64,000 nucleotides of DNA from Thioglobus_B sp964403565 (GTDB taxonomy: Bacteria; Pseudomonadota; Gammaproteobacteria; PS1; Pseudothioglobaceae), in NCBI GenBank assembly GCA_964403565.1, contig CAYOFV010000001.1, forward strand, positions 1 through 64,000. The letters run 5' to 3'. This document shows, in pieces, positions 36,054 through 45,025 of the stretch. The position numbers were made by a program, and so were the translations under genes. A model generated the notes under the pieces. It saw only the letters and a list, made by a program, of their open reading frames with translations. It made no database searches and was not told the DNA's origin. Position 1 is the stretch's first letter; every line of letters begins with the position of its first letter.

Positions 36054-37061
36054 TTAATCTGTTAAAAAATCATTAGCAACAAGAGCTAAAAGAAAAATAT
36101 CAAATAACCAGACAAATATCATAAAAAATGCTAATACAGTCCATATTTTTGATCCTTTATATAATCTTGCCGCATTGAACATAGCAACCAACCAAGTAAT
36201 AGCATAGACGACATACGTAGTTGTAATAATGCCTTTTGTTGAATGCTCTTCAGCTTGAGCAATAATAATAAAAGCCACAAGTCTAGCAAGAACTCCAAAA
36301 AGCCAATATGTCTTGGCTAAACCAAATTCACCATATATAAATTTACTAAAATAATTGGCAGTTTTATTATTGGGCATATTGTCTAGTATTTTTTTTAACT
36401 TTTTTCTATCTAAAGACATATTGGTGCTATTGATTGCATCTATTTTATATTTTTTGCTTTTGCATAACAATCGATCCAAGATTTTTTCAAAATGATTTTC
36501 TGTCTTGTCAAATAGTCTTTTATATCTGTATAAAAAAAATATATCTTTATTTACTTTATTTAAGCATAGTTCTAATTTAGGCATTAAATAATGTTTTGTT
36601 GTTGTTTCTAACAGTTGCAAATAAAGGTCTGATGACATATTGCGATAATTTAATTTTGTATGCTTTGGATTTAATGCAAATGGAAAAATATCTAGAATTA
36701 AAAAACCATTCTTACAAAACAGATCGAGCATAATTTGTTTTTGTTTGTATGCTTCTTCAGGTTTTTCTATTGTTTGCCCAGTATGAAGAAACACTTCCAA
36801 ATCATTAAAATGAAAAAATGCGCTTGGAGGTGTGTCTGCATTGTAAATATAATTCTCAAGATTGCCAAACAATGGAGATTCTGAAATCATTACAATCTTT
36901 AAATCATCAACCCTATTAAATTGCCCTGTCCAAAGTTTTTCTGTGACACTAAAAGCATGTTTTAGATATTTTTCATCATTGTCAAAAAACTCAAGAATAT
37001 TTTGTTCTTGATAAACTATTTTTAATACTTCTGCAATTGGGTGCCATTGTAGTGTTTGCAT
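36054..37061 (-). CDS. Unknown fusion: UDG-like soluble domain plus three-helix membrane domain
   Basis: 335 residues. The N-terminal ~225 residues have two core strands with LKIVMISESPLFG and NGFLILDIFPFALN and a TPPSAFF segment, a pattern like the ESP...FF...LLD of distant uracil-DNA-glycosylase-fold proteins. The C-terminal ~100 residues start FIYGEFGLAKTYWLFGVLARL and end ARLYKGSKIWTVLAFF, with three or four membrane helices, like a stand-alone small membrane protein family of proteobacteria. No function is known to me. It sits next to a toxin-antitoxin pair and a large palindrome, so it is likely accessory. Confidence 0.6.
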   Translation of the reverse strand: MQTLQWHPIAEVLKIVYQEQNILEFFDNDEKYLKHAFSVTEKLWTGQFNRVDDLKIVMISESPLFGNLENYIYNADTPPSAFFHFNDLEVFLHTGQTIEKPEEAYKQKQIMLDLFCKNGFLILDIFPFALNPKHTKLNYRNMSSDLYLQLLETTTKHYLMPKLELCLNKVNKDIFFLYRYKRLFDKTENHFEKILDRLLCKSKKYKIDAINSTNMSLDRKKLKKILDNMPNNKTANYFSKFIYGEFGLAKTYWLFGVLARLVAFIIIAQAEEHSTKGIITTTYVVYAITWLVAMFNAARLYKGSKIWTVLAFFMIFVWLFDIFLLALVANDFLTD

Positions 37062-37166
37062 TTTCTCAGCCTCTCTAAAAGGACTCCATCCTTTTTTTAA
37101 ATAAAATCAGAAAAAGATAGCGACACTTTTAATTTACTATTTATAAGTCAAATTGTATATCAATAC

Positions 37167-37296
37167 TAAAATAAGTGGTAATTTTTGCCAAAGTCGAGGC
37201 GTAAGGAATTTGAAAAGGCAGGAGCTTACAACTAGTAAGTGACTGTTTTTGAGAATTTCGACAACAAAGCCTTTGGCAGAAAGTACCCTTATTTTA
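37167..37296. repeat. 130-base palindromic element upstream of the unknown fusion gene
   Basis: Arms of about 26 bases (37167-37193 and 37271-37296) match with one gap and two mismatches and carry TAAAATAAG, GGTA and TGCCAAAG. The inside folds further around CTTAC-AACTA-GTAAG (about 37225-37239). The right end touches the grx stop codon. The gap 37062-37297 holds no gene. It resembles a small non-autonomous repeat such as a MITE. Confidence 0.6.
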
Positions 37297-37297
37297 T

Positions 37298-37537
37298 TTA
37301 GTCGAAGAAGCCATCCATGTGGAGTTCCGTGAGATCACTAAACCCACCAATATGCTTACCATCAATTGTAATTTGTGGCACCATGCGTGCACCATTAGTA
37401 ACTTTAGAAAATTCAGCTAACAATGAGCGATCTTCATCAATCATTTTTTGCTCAAACGGCAGATTCCACTTGGTTAAAAGCTCTTTGGTTTTAACGCAAA
37501 TTGGGCAAGAGTGAGTTGAGTAAACTACGATATCCAT
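37298..37537 (-). CDS. Glutaredoxin
   Basis: 79 residues. The dithiol active site THSCPICVKTKELL is at residues 8-21, with the cis-proline region MVPQITIDGKHIGGFSDL. It reduces disulfides with glutathione. It follows leuB by two bases on the same strand. A GrxC-like identity is likely, but the CPIC site differs from the common CPYC. Confidence 0.88.
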   Translation of the reverse strand: MDIVVYSTHSCPICVKTKELLTKWNLPFEQKMIDEDRSLLAEFSKVTNGARMVPQITIDGKHIGGFSDLTELHMDGFFD

Positions 37538-37539
37538 AA

Positions 37540-38613
37540 TTAACCTTGTAAGGCTTTAACCACTAGATCGCCCATTTCACTAGTACCAACCACTGTATCA
37601 CCTTCTGCAGCAATATCTTGCGTGCGGTAACCTTGATCTAGAACGGTGTTAACTGCTGAGTCAATCTTATCTGCTAAGTCTGCTTGATTTAATGAATATC
37701 TAAGCATCATTGAAACTGAAAGAATAGTAGCAAGTGGGTTGGCTAGATCTTGTCCGGCAATATCAGGAGCAGAGCCGTGAATCGGCTCATACATGCCATA
37801 GCCATCTTTATTAAGTGACGCACTTGGTAGCATACCAATTGATCCTGTAAGCATTGCTGCACAGTCTGACAATACATCACCAAAGAGGTTAGAAGTAACC
37901 ATTACATCAAACTGTTTTGGTGCACGCACTAGCTGCATTGCCGCGTTATCAACATACATATGTGAAAGTTTAACATCTGGATAATCTTTTGCCACGCGCT
38001 CCATAGTATCGCGCCACAGTTCACACACTTCCAATACATTGGCTTTGTCTACAGAACAAACGCGTTTATTGCGCTTTTGTGCGATTTGGAATGCGCTATG
38101 GCCAATACGCTCAATTTCAGATTCGTAATATGTTGCAGTATTAAATCCATACTTTTGACCATCACGCTCTTCAACACCACGTGGTTGACCAAAATAAATA
38201 CCAGCTACAAGTTCACGCACGATCATTAAATCAAGACCAGAAACCACTTCTTCTTTAAGTGTTGATGCGCTAGCAAGCTGTGGGTAAAGTATTGCTGGAC
38301 GTAAATTAGAGAATAAATCCATCTCTGCACGTAAACCTAGAAGTCCACGCTCAGGACGAAGATCACGCTCTAGAGCTTCCCACTCATAACCGCCAACAGC
38401 ACCAAGTAGAATTGAATCACACTTGTGTGCTTCGTCAAGTGTAGCCTGTGGCAGGGGAGATCCAGTCTCGTCATAAGCAGTACCGCCAATTAAACCATGA
38501 ACAAGCTCCATACCTAAATTCTCATTCTCGTTTAGGTAATCAATAACTTTAAGCGCCTGCGCTACAATCTCTTGTCCAATGCCGTCACCTGGCAATACTA
38601 ATACTTTTGACAT
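37540..38613 (-). CDS. leuB: 3-Isopropylmalate dehydrogenase
   Basis: About 357 residues from the ATG at 38613. [22 protein letters not shown] at the start, [86 protein letters not shown] and [25 protein letters not shown] are diagnostic. LeuB oxidises 3-isopropylmalate in leucine synthesis. leuA, leuC and leuD are not in the window. Confidence 0.95.
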   Translation of the reverse strand: MSKVLVLPGDGIGQEIVAQALKVIDYLNENENLGMELVHGLIGGTAYDETGSPLPQATLDEAHKCDSILLGAVGGYEWEALERDLRPERGLLGLRAEMDLFSNLRPAILYPQLASASTLKEEVVSGLDLMIVRELVAGIYFGQPRGVEERDGQKYGFNTATYYESEIERIGHSAFQIAQKRNKRVCSVDKANVLEVCELWRDTMERVAKDYPDVKLSHMYVDNAAMQLVRAPKQFDVMVTSNLFGDVLSDCAAMLTGSIGMLPSASLNKDGYGMYEPIHGSAPDIAGQDLANPLATILSVSMMLRYSLNQADLADKIDSAVNTVLDQGYRTQDIAAEGDTVVGTSEMGDLVVKALQG

Positions 38614-38688
38614 CTTTATATTTGTATGTGAATTTAAAAGCAACTATTTTACTAGAGTCTAGCAAGAAATATTTTTGTTATTAAAACA

Positions 38689-38708
38689 GGGAAGGGCTTG
38701 CCTTACCC
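38689..38708 (-). terminator. Probable terminator of the rubredoxin gene
   Basis: A GGG-AAGG / CCTT-CCC stem with one bulge follows the rubredoxin stop on the minus strand and is followed by TGTTTT. The weak T-run limits confidence. Confidence 0.4.
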
Positions 38709-38712
38709 GATA

Positions 38713-38883
38713 TTAAATTTCGATCATTTCAAATTGATCTTTAGTTGCTCCACAGTCTGGACAAACCCAATCTTGGGGTATGTCCTCCCAACGAGTACAA
38801 GGCTCAATACCATGTGCAGTATCGCCTAAATACTCATCATAAACCCAGTCACAAACAATGCATCTATATTTTTTATATTTCAT
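38713..38883 (-). CDS. Rubredoxin
   Basis: 56 residues, a complete small rubredoxin. Both iron-binding knuckles are present: YRCIVCDWVYDE (Cys 8 and 11) and WVCPDCGATKDQF (Cys 41 and 44), along with the aromatic core. Rubredoxins carry single electrons to oxygen- or peroxide-reducing and other enzymes. It lies next to a peroxiredoxin gene, possibly as part of an oxidative-stress pair. The short length makes it easy to overlook. Confidence 0.93.
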   Translation of the reverse strand: MKYKKYRCIVCDWVYDEYLGDTAHGIEPCTRWEDIPQDWVCPDCGATKDQFEMIEI

Positions 38884-38901
38884 AATTGCAATTCTGAAAA
38901 T

Positions 38902-38929
38902 AAAAAAGGGAGTAAAAACTCCCTTTTTT
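38902..38929. terminator. Strong bidirectional terminator
   Basis: Twelve-base perfect arms (AAAAAAGGGAGT / ACTCCCTTTTTT) with an AAAA loop between the rubredoxin and peroxiredoxin genes. The A and T runs serve both strands; it mainly ends the peroxiredoxin transcript. Confidence 0.75.
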
Positions 38930-38951
38930 AGTTAATACTTACCAATACTAA

Positions 38952-39551
38952 TTATAGTTCGTCAGCATGTTTTGTTAGATAGTCAGCAACACCTGCTGGC
39001 GTGTCTTTCATGCCTTCATCGCCTTTGTTCCAACCTGCTGGACAAACCTCACCATTTTCAGTATGGAAGTCTAGCGCATCTACCATACGTAGCATTTCAT
39101 CAACGTTTCTACCTAGTGGTAAATCATTTACCACTTGATGACGCACATCAAAATTTTCATCAATTAAGAATGATGCACGCAGTGCAACGCCATCTGGATG
39201 CATAATGCCATATGCCTCACCAATTGCGTGATCAACATCTGCAACTAATGGGAAATCAATAGCACCAAGACCACCATCATTAATTGCTGTATTTCTCCAA
39301 GCATTGTGTGTGAATTGTGAATCAATTGAAACACCAACTACCTCAACACCCTTTTCAGCAAACTGACTTGCACGGTGATGATGCGCTAGAATTTCTGAAG
39401 GACAAACAAAAGTAAAATCAAGTGGGTAGAAGAATAACATAATCTTTTTACCCTTAAGGCTAGATAGTTGAAATTCATCTACAATTGTGCCATCTGCCAG
39501 TACTGCAGCAGCAGTGAAATCTGGTGCTTGTTTTGTTACTAAAACGCTCAT
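38952..39551 (-). CDS. Peroxiredoxin, typical 2-Cys (AhpC/TSA type)
   Basis: About 199 residues from the ATG at 39551, which has GGAG eight bases upstream; a longer in-frame start is less likely. The peroxidatic Cys motif FYPLDFTFVCPSEILAHH and the resolving Cys region GEVCPAGWNKGD are both present. It reduces hydrogen peroxide and alkyl peroxides with thioredoxin or another donor. The nearby rubredoxin may belong to the same stress response. Confidence 0.92.
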   Translation of the reverse strand: MSVLVTKQAPDFTAAAVLADGTIVDEFQLSSLKGKKIMLFFYPLDFTFVCPSEILAHHHRASQFAEKGVEVVGVSIDSQFTHNAWRNTAINDGGLGAIDFPLVADVDHAIGEAYGIMHPDGVALRASFLIDENFDVRHQVVNDLPLGRNVDEMLRMVDALDFHTENGEVCPAGWNKGDEGMKDTPAGVADYLTKHADEL

Positions 39552-39681
39552 TTTCTCTCCAAATAAATTATTAAATAAACCCATAGATTATACAACTGCT
39601 TTTATTTATAAATCTTATAAAAAATAAGGGTTTAGCACTGACTAGCTAGAACATTAGCAAATACTCAAGTAAAATGGGCGC

Positions 39682-41070
39682 ATGCTGAAAATATACAACA
39701 CATTAACCAAACAAAAAGAGGTGTTTCATCCAATAAATCCTGAGCAGGTTGGGATTTATGTTTGCGGTATGACAGTTTATGACTATTGTCATATGGGGCA
39801 TGCACGAGTATTGGTGATGTTTGATGTTATAACTCGACATTTGCGCCGTCAATTTCCGCGTGTTGAGTATGTGCGCAATATTACTGATATTGACGACAAA
39901 ATTATTGCCAGAGCGGTTGAAAACAAAGAAGACATCTATAGTCTAACCAATCGTTTTATTGATGCAATGCACGAAGATGAGCGTGCGCTAGGAGTTTTGG
40001 AGCCTGACACAGAGCCAAGAGCTACAGATTCAATTGATCAAATGTTCTACATGATCGAATCTTTAATTGAAAAAGGTATTGCTTATCAAGGCAAAAATGG
40101 CGATGTGTACTATTCAGTACGAGACTTTCCTAACTACGGCAAACTTAGTGGCAAAAATCTTGATGAACTTGAAGCAGGTGCTAGAGTTGATGTTGAGAGC
40201 GATAAAAAAGACCCGCTAGATTTTGTATTGTGGAAGATGGCAAAACCTTCTGAACCAAGTTGGTCTTCACCTTGGGGTGAAGGACGCCCAGGATGGCATA
40301 TTGAATGCTCTGCTATGTCGTGTCATCATCTTGGCAATCATTTTGATATTCACGGTGGCGGTATGGATCTAACCTTCCCGCACCATGAAAATGAAATTGC
40401 ACAATCTGAAGGCGCCAATGACACCAAATTTGTTAATACTTGGATGCATGTTGGATTCGTTAATATTAATGATGAAAAAATGTCTAAATCGCTTAATAAC
40501 TTTTTTACCATTCGTGGAGTATTAGAAAGTTATGATGGCGAAACATTGCGTTACTTTATTATGAGTTCGCATTATCGTTCACCACTTAATTTCTCGGACG
40601 AAAACCTCAACAATGCAAAAACTGCATTAACGCGCTTATACACAGCAATACGCGGATTAGGTGCTAGTGACACGGCAATGGATGAAGTATCGCAACGATT
40701 TGACTTTGAAAAGCGTTTCAACGCAGCGCTTAATGATGACTTCAACACACCAATTGCCTTAAGCATTTTATTTGAACTTGCAAAAGCTGTTAACTCCGCT
40801 AGAAGCGAAGATGTTGATCTTGCCAACGCATTAGCGCAACTACTGATTAAACTTGGTGACTATGTTGGAATTCTGCAAACTGATGCTGATGAGTTTTTAA
40901 CTCAGGGTGTTGATTTGTCTGATAAAGAAATCAATGAAAAGATCGCTATTCGCAATGAAGCACGAGCCAATAAAGACTTTGCCTTATCTGATAAGATTAG
41001 AGATGAGCTCACCGAGCAAGGGATTGTTTTAGAGGATAGTGGATCAGGCACTACTTGGCGCCGCAAGTAA
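39682..41070 (+). CDS. cysS: Cysteinyl-tRNA synthetase
   Basis: 462 residues. The class I HIGH motif appears as HMGHARVLV and the KMSKS motif as [13 protein letters not shown]; the zinc ligands lie in [14 protein letters not shown] and [15 protein letters not shown]. It charges tRNA-Cys. It heads a two-gene unit with the HAD nucleotidase. Confidence 0.97.
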   Translation: MLKIYNTLTKQKEVFHPINPEQVGIYVCGMTVYDYCHMGHARVLVMFDVITRHLRRQFPRVEYVRNITDIDDKIIARAVENKEDIYSLTNRFIDAMHEDERALGVLEPDTEPRATDSIDQMFYMIESLIEKGIAYQGKNGDVYYSVRDFPNYGKLSGKNLDELEAGARVDVESDKKDPLDFVLWKMAKPSEPSWSSPWGEGRPGWHIECSAMSCHHLGNHFDIHGGGMDLTFPHHENEIAQSEGANDTKFVNTWMHVGFVNINDEKMSKSLNNFFTIRGVLESYDGETLRYFIMSSHYRSPLNFSDENLNNAKTALTRLYTAIRGLGASDTAMDEVSQRFDFEKRFNAALNDDFNTPIALSILFELAKAVNSARSEDVDLANALAQLLIKLGDYVGILQTDADEFLTQGVDLSDKEINEKIAIRNEARANKDFALSDKIRDELTEQGIVLEDSGSGTTWRRK

Positions 41071-41086
41071 CTAATACGTTACATCT

Positions 41087-41758
41087 ATGAGCAAAGTTAT
41101 AAACTGGGAAAGTATTGATACCATACTGCTAGATATGGATGGGACTCTGCTTGATCTTAACTTTGATCTGCACTTTTGGATGGAATACTTGCCACTGGTA
41201 TTTGCCAATAAACACAACATGACTCATGAAGAGTCAAAAGATCATATTCATCCAATTTTGCGCGCTGAAGAAGGCAAATTGCATTGGTATTGCTTGGATT
41301 ACTGGCAAAAGGTTTTTAAACTAGATATTGCACAACTTAAAGAAGATGTATCGCACCTTATTCAGATTCATCCGTTTGTATTAGAATTCCTTAGCCAGGC
41401 AAAAGAACATAATAAACGTATATTTTTAGTTACTAATGCTCATCGAAAAACCATTGAGTTAAAAATGCGAGTAACTAATTTAGATGAATATTTTGATAAA
41501 GTTATTTCATCACATGATTATGACATTGCCAAAGAAGATCAGGGTTTTTGGCATAAACTTGATGAGCAAATTAATCTAGACAAGAAAAAAAGTGTATTTT
41601 TTGATGATTCTTTAGCAGTGCTTAATTCTGCAAAAAAATACGGTATAGGCAATATTGTTGCTATTAGCAAGCCGAGCTCAAAAATTGAAAATAAAGAAAT
41701 TGAAGGTTTTACTAATATAGAAAACTTTGATTTAGCAACCCCGGTAAAACCGCATTAA
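41087..41758 (+). CDS. yrfG: HAD-family GMP/IMP nucleotidase (YrfG-like)
   Basis: 223 residues. HAD motif I ILLDMDGTLLDLNFD, motif II LVTNAH, and motif IV VFFDDSLAVLNSAKKYGI. Length and the FDLHFWMEYLP cap resemble E. coli YrfG, a GMP/IMP nucleotidase. It begins 16 bases after cysS. The exact substrate is inferred from the family. Confidence 0.8.
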   Translation: MSKVINWESIDTILLDMDGTLLDLNFDLHFWMEYLPLVFANKHNMTHEESKDHIHPILRAEEGKLHWYCLDYWQKVFKLDIAQLKEDVSHLIQIHPFVLEFLSQAKEHNKRIFLVTNAHRKTIELKMRVTNLDEYFDKVISSHDYDIAKEDQGFWHKLDEQINLDKKKSVFFDDSLAVLNSAKKYGIGNIVAISKPSSKIENKEIEGFTNIENFDLATPVKPH

Positions 41759-41760
41759 AA

Positions 41761-41780
41761 AAGCCCGCAACAGCGGGCTT
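41761..41780 (-). terminator. Terminator between convergent genes
   Basis: Eight-base perfect arms (AAGCCCGC / GCGGGCTT) with an AACA loop. On the minus strand it is followed by six T residues, so it mainly ends the SCP2-gene transcript; on the plus strand the T-run is poor. Confidence 0.7.
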
Positions 41781-41804
41781 TCGTATAAGATTTATCTATG
41801 GAAA

Positions 41805-42209
41805 TTACTCACCACCGATAGCACTCATTAGCGCAAAGCTCTTTACAAATGGGTTTGCCATTCTAGGGTCTTTAATCATAGCTGCGAAGTCGCCCTTCTC
41901 AAACTTTAATTTACCCATAGTTACTGCCATACCCATAGAACCCATACCTAAAGGCTTATCGATCCATTTCATCCAGTTTTTCTTATCAGCGCGCATATCC
42001 CAATCAACATCAGTGCCGTCGTAATCACCAGCATGTGTACACTCGCCATTTTCTACAACAAAAATACCTGTTGGTGTGCCATCGCCTTTAAAGCCGCAAG
42101 CGATTGTTGAAGAAAAGTTAATTTCTGCCAATTTACCACGAACTTCATCTGAACCATTCCAAGCATCTTTTAGTTGATTCATCCACTCGTCTGAAAACAA
42201 TACTGCCAT
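41805..42209 (-). CDS. SCP2 sterol-binding-domain protein
   Basis: 134 residues, a single SCP2-like domain. VLFSDEWMNQLKDAWN at the start, GIFVVENGECTHAG, WMKWIDKPLGMGSMGMAVTMGKLKFEKGDFAAMI fit the small bacterial SCP2 family, which binds lipids or fatty acyl molecules. No partner gene is next to it. A palindromic site lies ~100 bases upstream. Confidence 0.7.
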   Translation of the reverse strand: MAVLFSDEWMNQLKDAWNGSDEVRGKLAEINFSSTIACGFKGDGTPTGIFVVENGECTHAGDYDGTDVDWDMRADKKNWMKWIDKPLGMGSMGMAVTMGKLKFEKGDFAAMIKDPRMANPFVKSFALMSAIGGE

Positions 42210-42308
42210 ATTTATCTCCTATAAATGTAGTATTAAATAAGACAATTTTTACACTGTCTTATTTCATTCTCCTCAAATTTATTCGTTAATCGAATTGATG
42301 AGTATTAT

Positions 42309-42323
42309 GCCAATTAAATTGGC
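42309..42323. promoter_or_regulatory. Palindromic site upstream of the SCP2 gene
   Basis: GCCAATT-A-AATTGGC, a seven-base perfect palindrome with one central base, lies in the divergent spacer between the SCP2 and phosphodiesterase genes. It could be an operator. The rest of the 249-base spacer shows the phosphodiesterase promoter and nothing else. Confidence 0.35.
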
Positions 42324-42420
42324 AAAATTATTAATTTTTTTGAAAAAAATTGTTGTTTTTTCACCACCAATTAACCTACGTTAATAACTGCCATTGGTAG
42401 ATGAAAAAAACATGGTTATT

Positions 42421-42429
42421 TGGTATAAT
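42421..42429 (+). promoter_or_regulatory. Candidate extended -10 promoter of the phosphodiesterase gene
   Basis: TGG followed by TATAAT, 30 bases before the GTG start at 42459. No clear -35 element, as expected for extended -10 promoters. Confidence 0.4.
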
Positions 42430-42458
42430 AATTCGCTTTTATTTGACAAGAGAACATC

Positions 42459-42935
42459 GTGCCAAAACTGTGCATATTGTCTGACTCTCACGGGTTTATC
42501 CATCCAAAAATAGTTAGCATTGCCAACGAATGCGATATTGCCATTCATGTTGGTGATATCATTGACGAGAGCACTCTTGAGCAACTACAACCAAAACAAA
42601 AACTTATTGCTATAAAAGGCAATAATGATGAACACATAACTTGGTTAAATTCTGTTGAGTTTATTAAATTTAATAGTGGCACAATTGCCATTGAGCATGG
42701 ACATAAGCATGGACATCAAAAACCATCTCACAAGTCTTTAAGAAATACATATCCAAATGCTAAGATTATTATTTATGGTCATACGCATAAGCAGGTAATT
42801 GACAAAGATTCAAAGCCTTGGGTTATAAACCCTGGTGCGGCTGGTGAGATTCGTAATCATGGTGGGGCCAAATGCTTCACTATAGAAATTAATGACAATG
42901 GGAATTGGCCTATAACCCCTCATATTTTTGATTAG
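42459..42935 (+). CDS. Metallophosphoesterase, YfcE/MJ0936 family
   Basis: 158 residues starting at GTG. The dinuclear metal site is complete: ILSDSHGFIHP, HVGDIIDE, KGNNDE, EHGHKHG and YGHTHKQV, then NPGAAGEIRNHG. This small family includes YfcE of E. coli, a phosphodiesterase. Its natural substrate is not settled. It precedes pfp by 90 bases with its own promoter. Confidence 0.85.
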   Translation: MPKLCILSDSHGFIHPKIVSIANECDIAIHVGDIIDESTLEQLQPKQKLIAIKGNNDEHITWLNSVEFIKFNSGTIAIEHGHKHGHQKPSHKSLRNTYPNAKIIIYGHTHKQVIDKDSKPWVINPGAAGEIRNHGGAKCFTIEINDNGNWPITPHIFD

Positions 42936-42986
42936 TTATACCTCTTTATGCATAGAAAATGCATCTTAAAATTAGACTCATCAATG

Positions 42987-42992
42987 TATAAT
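42987..42992 (+). promoter_or_regulatory. Candidate -10 box for pfp
   Basis: TATAAT 35 bases before the pfp ATG, with an AAGGAA ribosome-binding site nearer the start. Confidence 0.3.
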
Positions 42993-43026
42993 TAGTGGTT
43001 TTTTTAAGCAAAAAGGAATAATAAAA

Positions 43027-44271
43027 ATGAAGAATGCTTTTTATGCTCAATCAGGCGGTGTTACTGCGGTAATTAACGCTTCTGCTTGTGGTGTTATCGA
43101 AACAGCACGCAAAAATTCAGACAAAATTGGTACTGTATACGCTGGTCAAAACGGCATCATCGGTGCTTTAACTGAAAACCTAATTGACACATCTAAAGAA
43201 TCGGATGCTGATGTTGCTGCACTTAAGCACACACCATCAGGTGGTTTTGGCTCTTGCCGTTATAAGATGAAATCTTTAGAAGAAAACAAGCGTGAGTATG
43301 AGAGACTAATCGAAGTATTTAAAGCTCATGATATTGGTTATTTCTTTTACAATGGTGGTGGCGATTCAGCTGATACTTGCCTTAAAGTATCACAACTTTC
43401 TGAATCAATGGGTTACCCAATTCAAGCTATCCACGTACCAAAAACTGTAGATAACGATCTTCCTATTACTGATAACTGCCCTGGTTTTGGTTCAGTTGCT
43501 AAGTACATTGCTGTATCTACAATGGAAGCAAGTTTTGATGTTGCGTCAATGGCTGCTACTTCAACAAAGATTTTTGTACTTGAAGTAATGGGTCGTCACG
43601 CAGGCTGGATTGCAGCTGCTGGTGGCTTAGTTGATGATTCAATTCCTGTAGTTATCTTATTCCCAGAAGTTGATTTTGACGAGGAAAAATTCTTAGCTAA
43701 AGTTGATAAAAATGTTAAAAAGTTTGGTTACTGTACAATCGTTGTATCAGAGGGTACTAAATGGGCAGATGGTCGCTTCCTAGCAGAACAAGGCACACGT
43801 GATGACTTTGGTCATGCACAACTTGGTGGCGCTGCTCCAGTTGTTGCTAACTTAATTAAAGATGCTCTAGGTTATAAATACCACTGGGCTGTTGCAGACT
43901 ACTTACAACGTGCTGCACGTCACTTATCTTCAGAGTCTGATGTTGAGCAAGCTTACGCATTAGGTGAAGCTGCTGTTAATATGGCACTTGAAGGCAAAAA
44001 CTCGGTTATGCCTGCAGTTATCCGTACATCAAACGACCCATATACCTGGGAAATTGGTTCAGGCGAATTAAAAGATATTGCTAACGTTGAAAAAATGATG
44101 CCAATGGAGTACATTTCTGATGATGGTTTTGGTATTACTGATGCATGTCGTGAATACTTACAACCACTTATCGAAGGTGAAAACTACCCTCCATACAAAA
44201 ATGGCTTGCCAGATTACGTGGTAATGAAAAAAGAAATGGTGGAAAAGAAATTACCATCATTTGAAGTTTAA
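43027..44271 (+). CDS. pfp: Pyrophosphate-dependent 6-phosphofructokinase
   Basis: 414 residues. A PFK fold with YNGGGDSADT and VPKTVDNDLP. Aligned with E. coli ATP-PFK, both residues that decide PPi use over ATP use are of the PPi type: Asp where ATP enzymes have Gly104 and Lys in PKTVDND where they have Gly124. The reaction is reversible, using PPi in glycolysis or releasing PPi in gluconeogenesis and the Calvin cycle. adk follows and hppA lies two genes further. This layout matches thiotrophic symbionts and Methylococcus, where PPi-PFK can also act on sedoheptulose bisphosphate. Confidence 0.93.
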   Translation: MKNAFYAQSGGVTAVINASACGVIETARKNSDKIGTVYAGQNGIIGALTENLIDTSKESDADVAALKHTPSGGFGSCRYKMKSLEENKREYERLIEVFKAHDIGYFFYNGGGDSADTCLKVSQLSESMGYPIQAIHVPKTVDNDLPITDNCPGFGSVAKYIAVSTMEASFDVASMAATSTKIFVLEVMGRHAGWIAAAGGLVDDSIPVVILFPEVDFDEEKFLAKVDKNVKKFGYCTIVVSEGTKWADGRFLAEQGTRDDFGHAQLGGAAPVVANLIKDALGYKYHWAVADYLQRAARHLSSESDVEQAYALGEAAVNMALEGKNSVMPAVIRTSNDPYTWEIGSGELKDIANVEKMMPMEYISDDGFGITDACREYLQPLIEGENYPPYKNGLPDYVVMKKEMVEKKLPSFEV

Positions 44272-44277
44272 TACTAA

Positions 44278-44940
<663 letters not shown>

Positions 44941-44961
44941 ACCTTAGTTCTTTTATTCGGG

Positions 44962-44995
44962 GGGCTTGTGTCACTTGGTGGCATAGGCCCTTTTT
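44962..44995 (+). terminator. Strong terminator after adk
   Basis: Thirteen-base arms with three G-T pairs and a TTG loop, followed by TTTTT. It ends the pfp-adk transcript before the unknown 388-residue gene. Confidence 0.8.
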
Positions 44996-45025
44996 GTTTA
45001 ATAAATTTATAAGTTAATAATAGTT

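Noticed and set aside
39682..41758. Possible cysS-cysteine or sulfur-metabolism linkage of cysS and the HAD gene
   Set aside because: cysS is a universal housekeeping gene and the HAD protein looks like a GMP/IMP nucleotidase; adjacency alone does not support a sulfur link.
42381..42584. Minus-strand frame across the phosphodiesterase start
   Set aside because: It lies antisense to the conserved metal-site region of the phosphodiesterase and covers its promoter; no protein family is visible.
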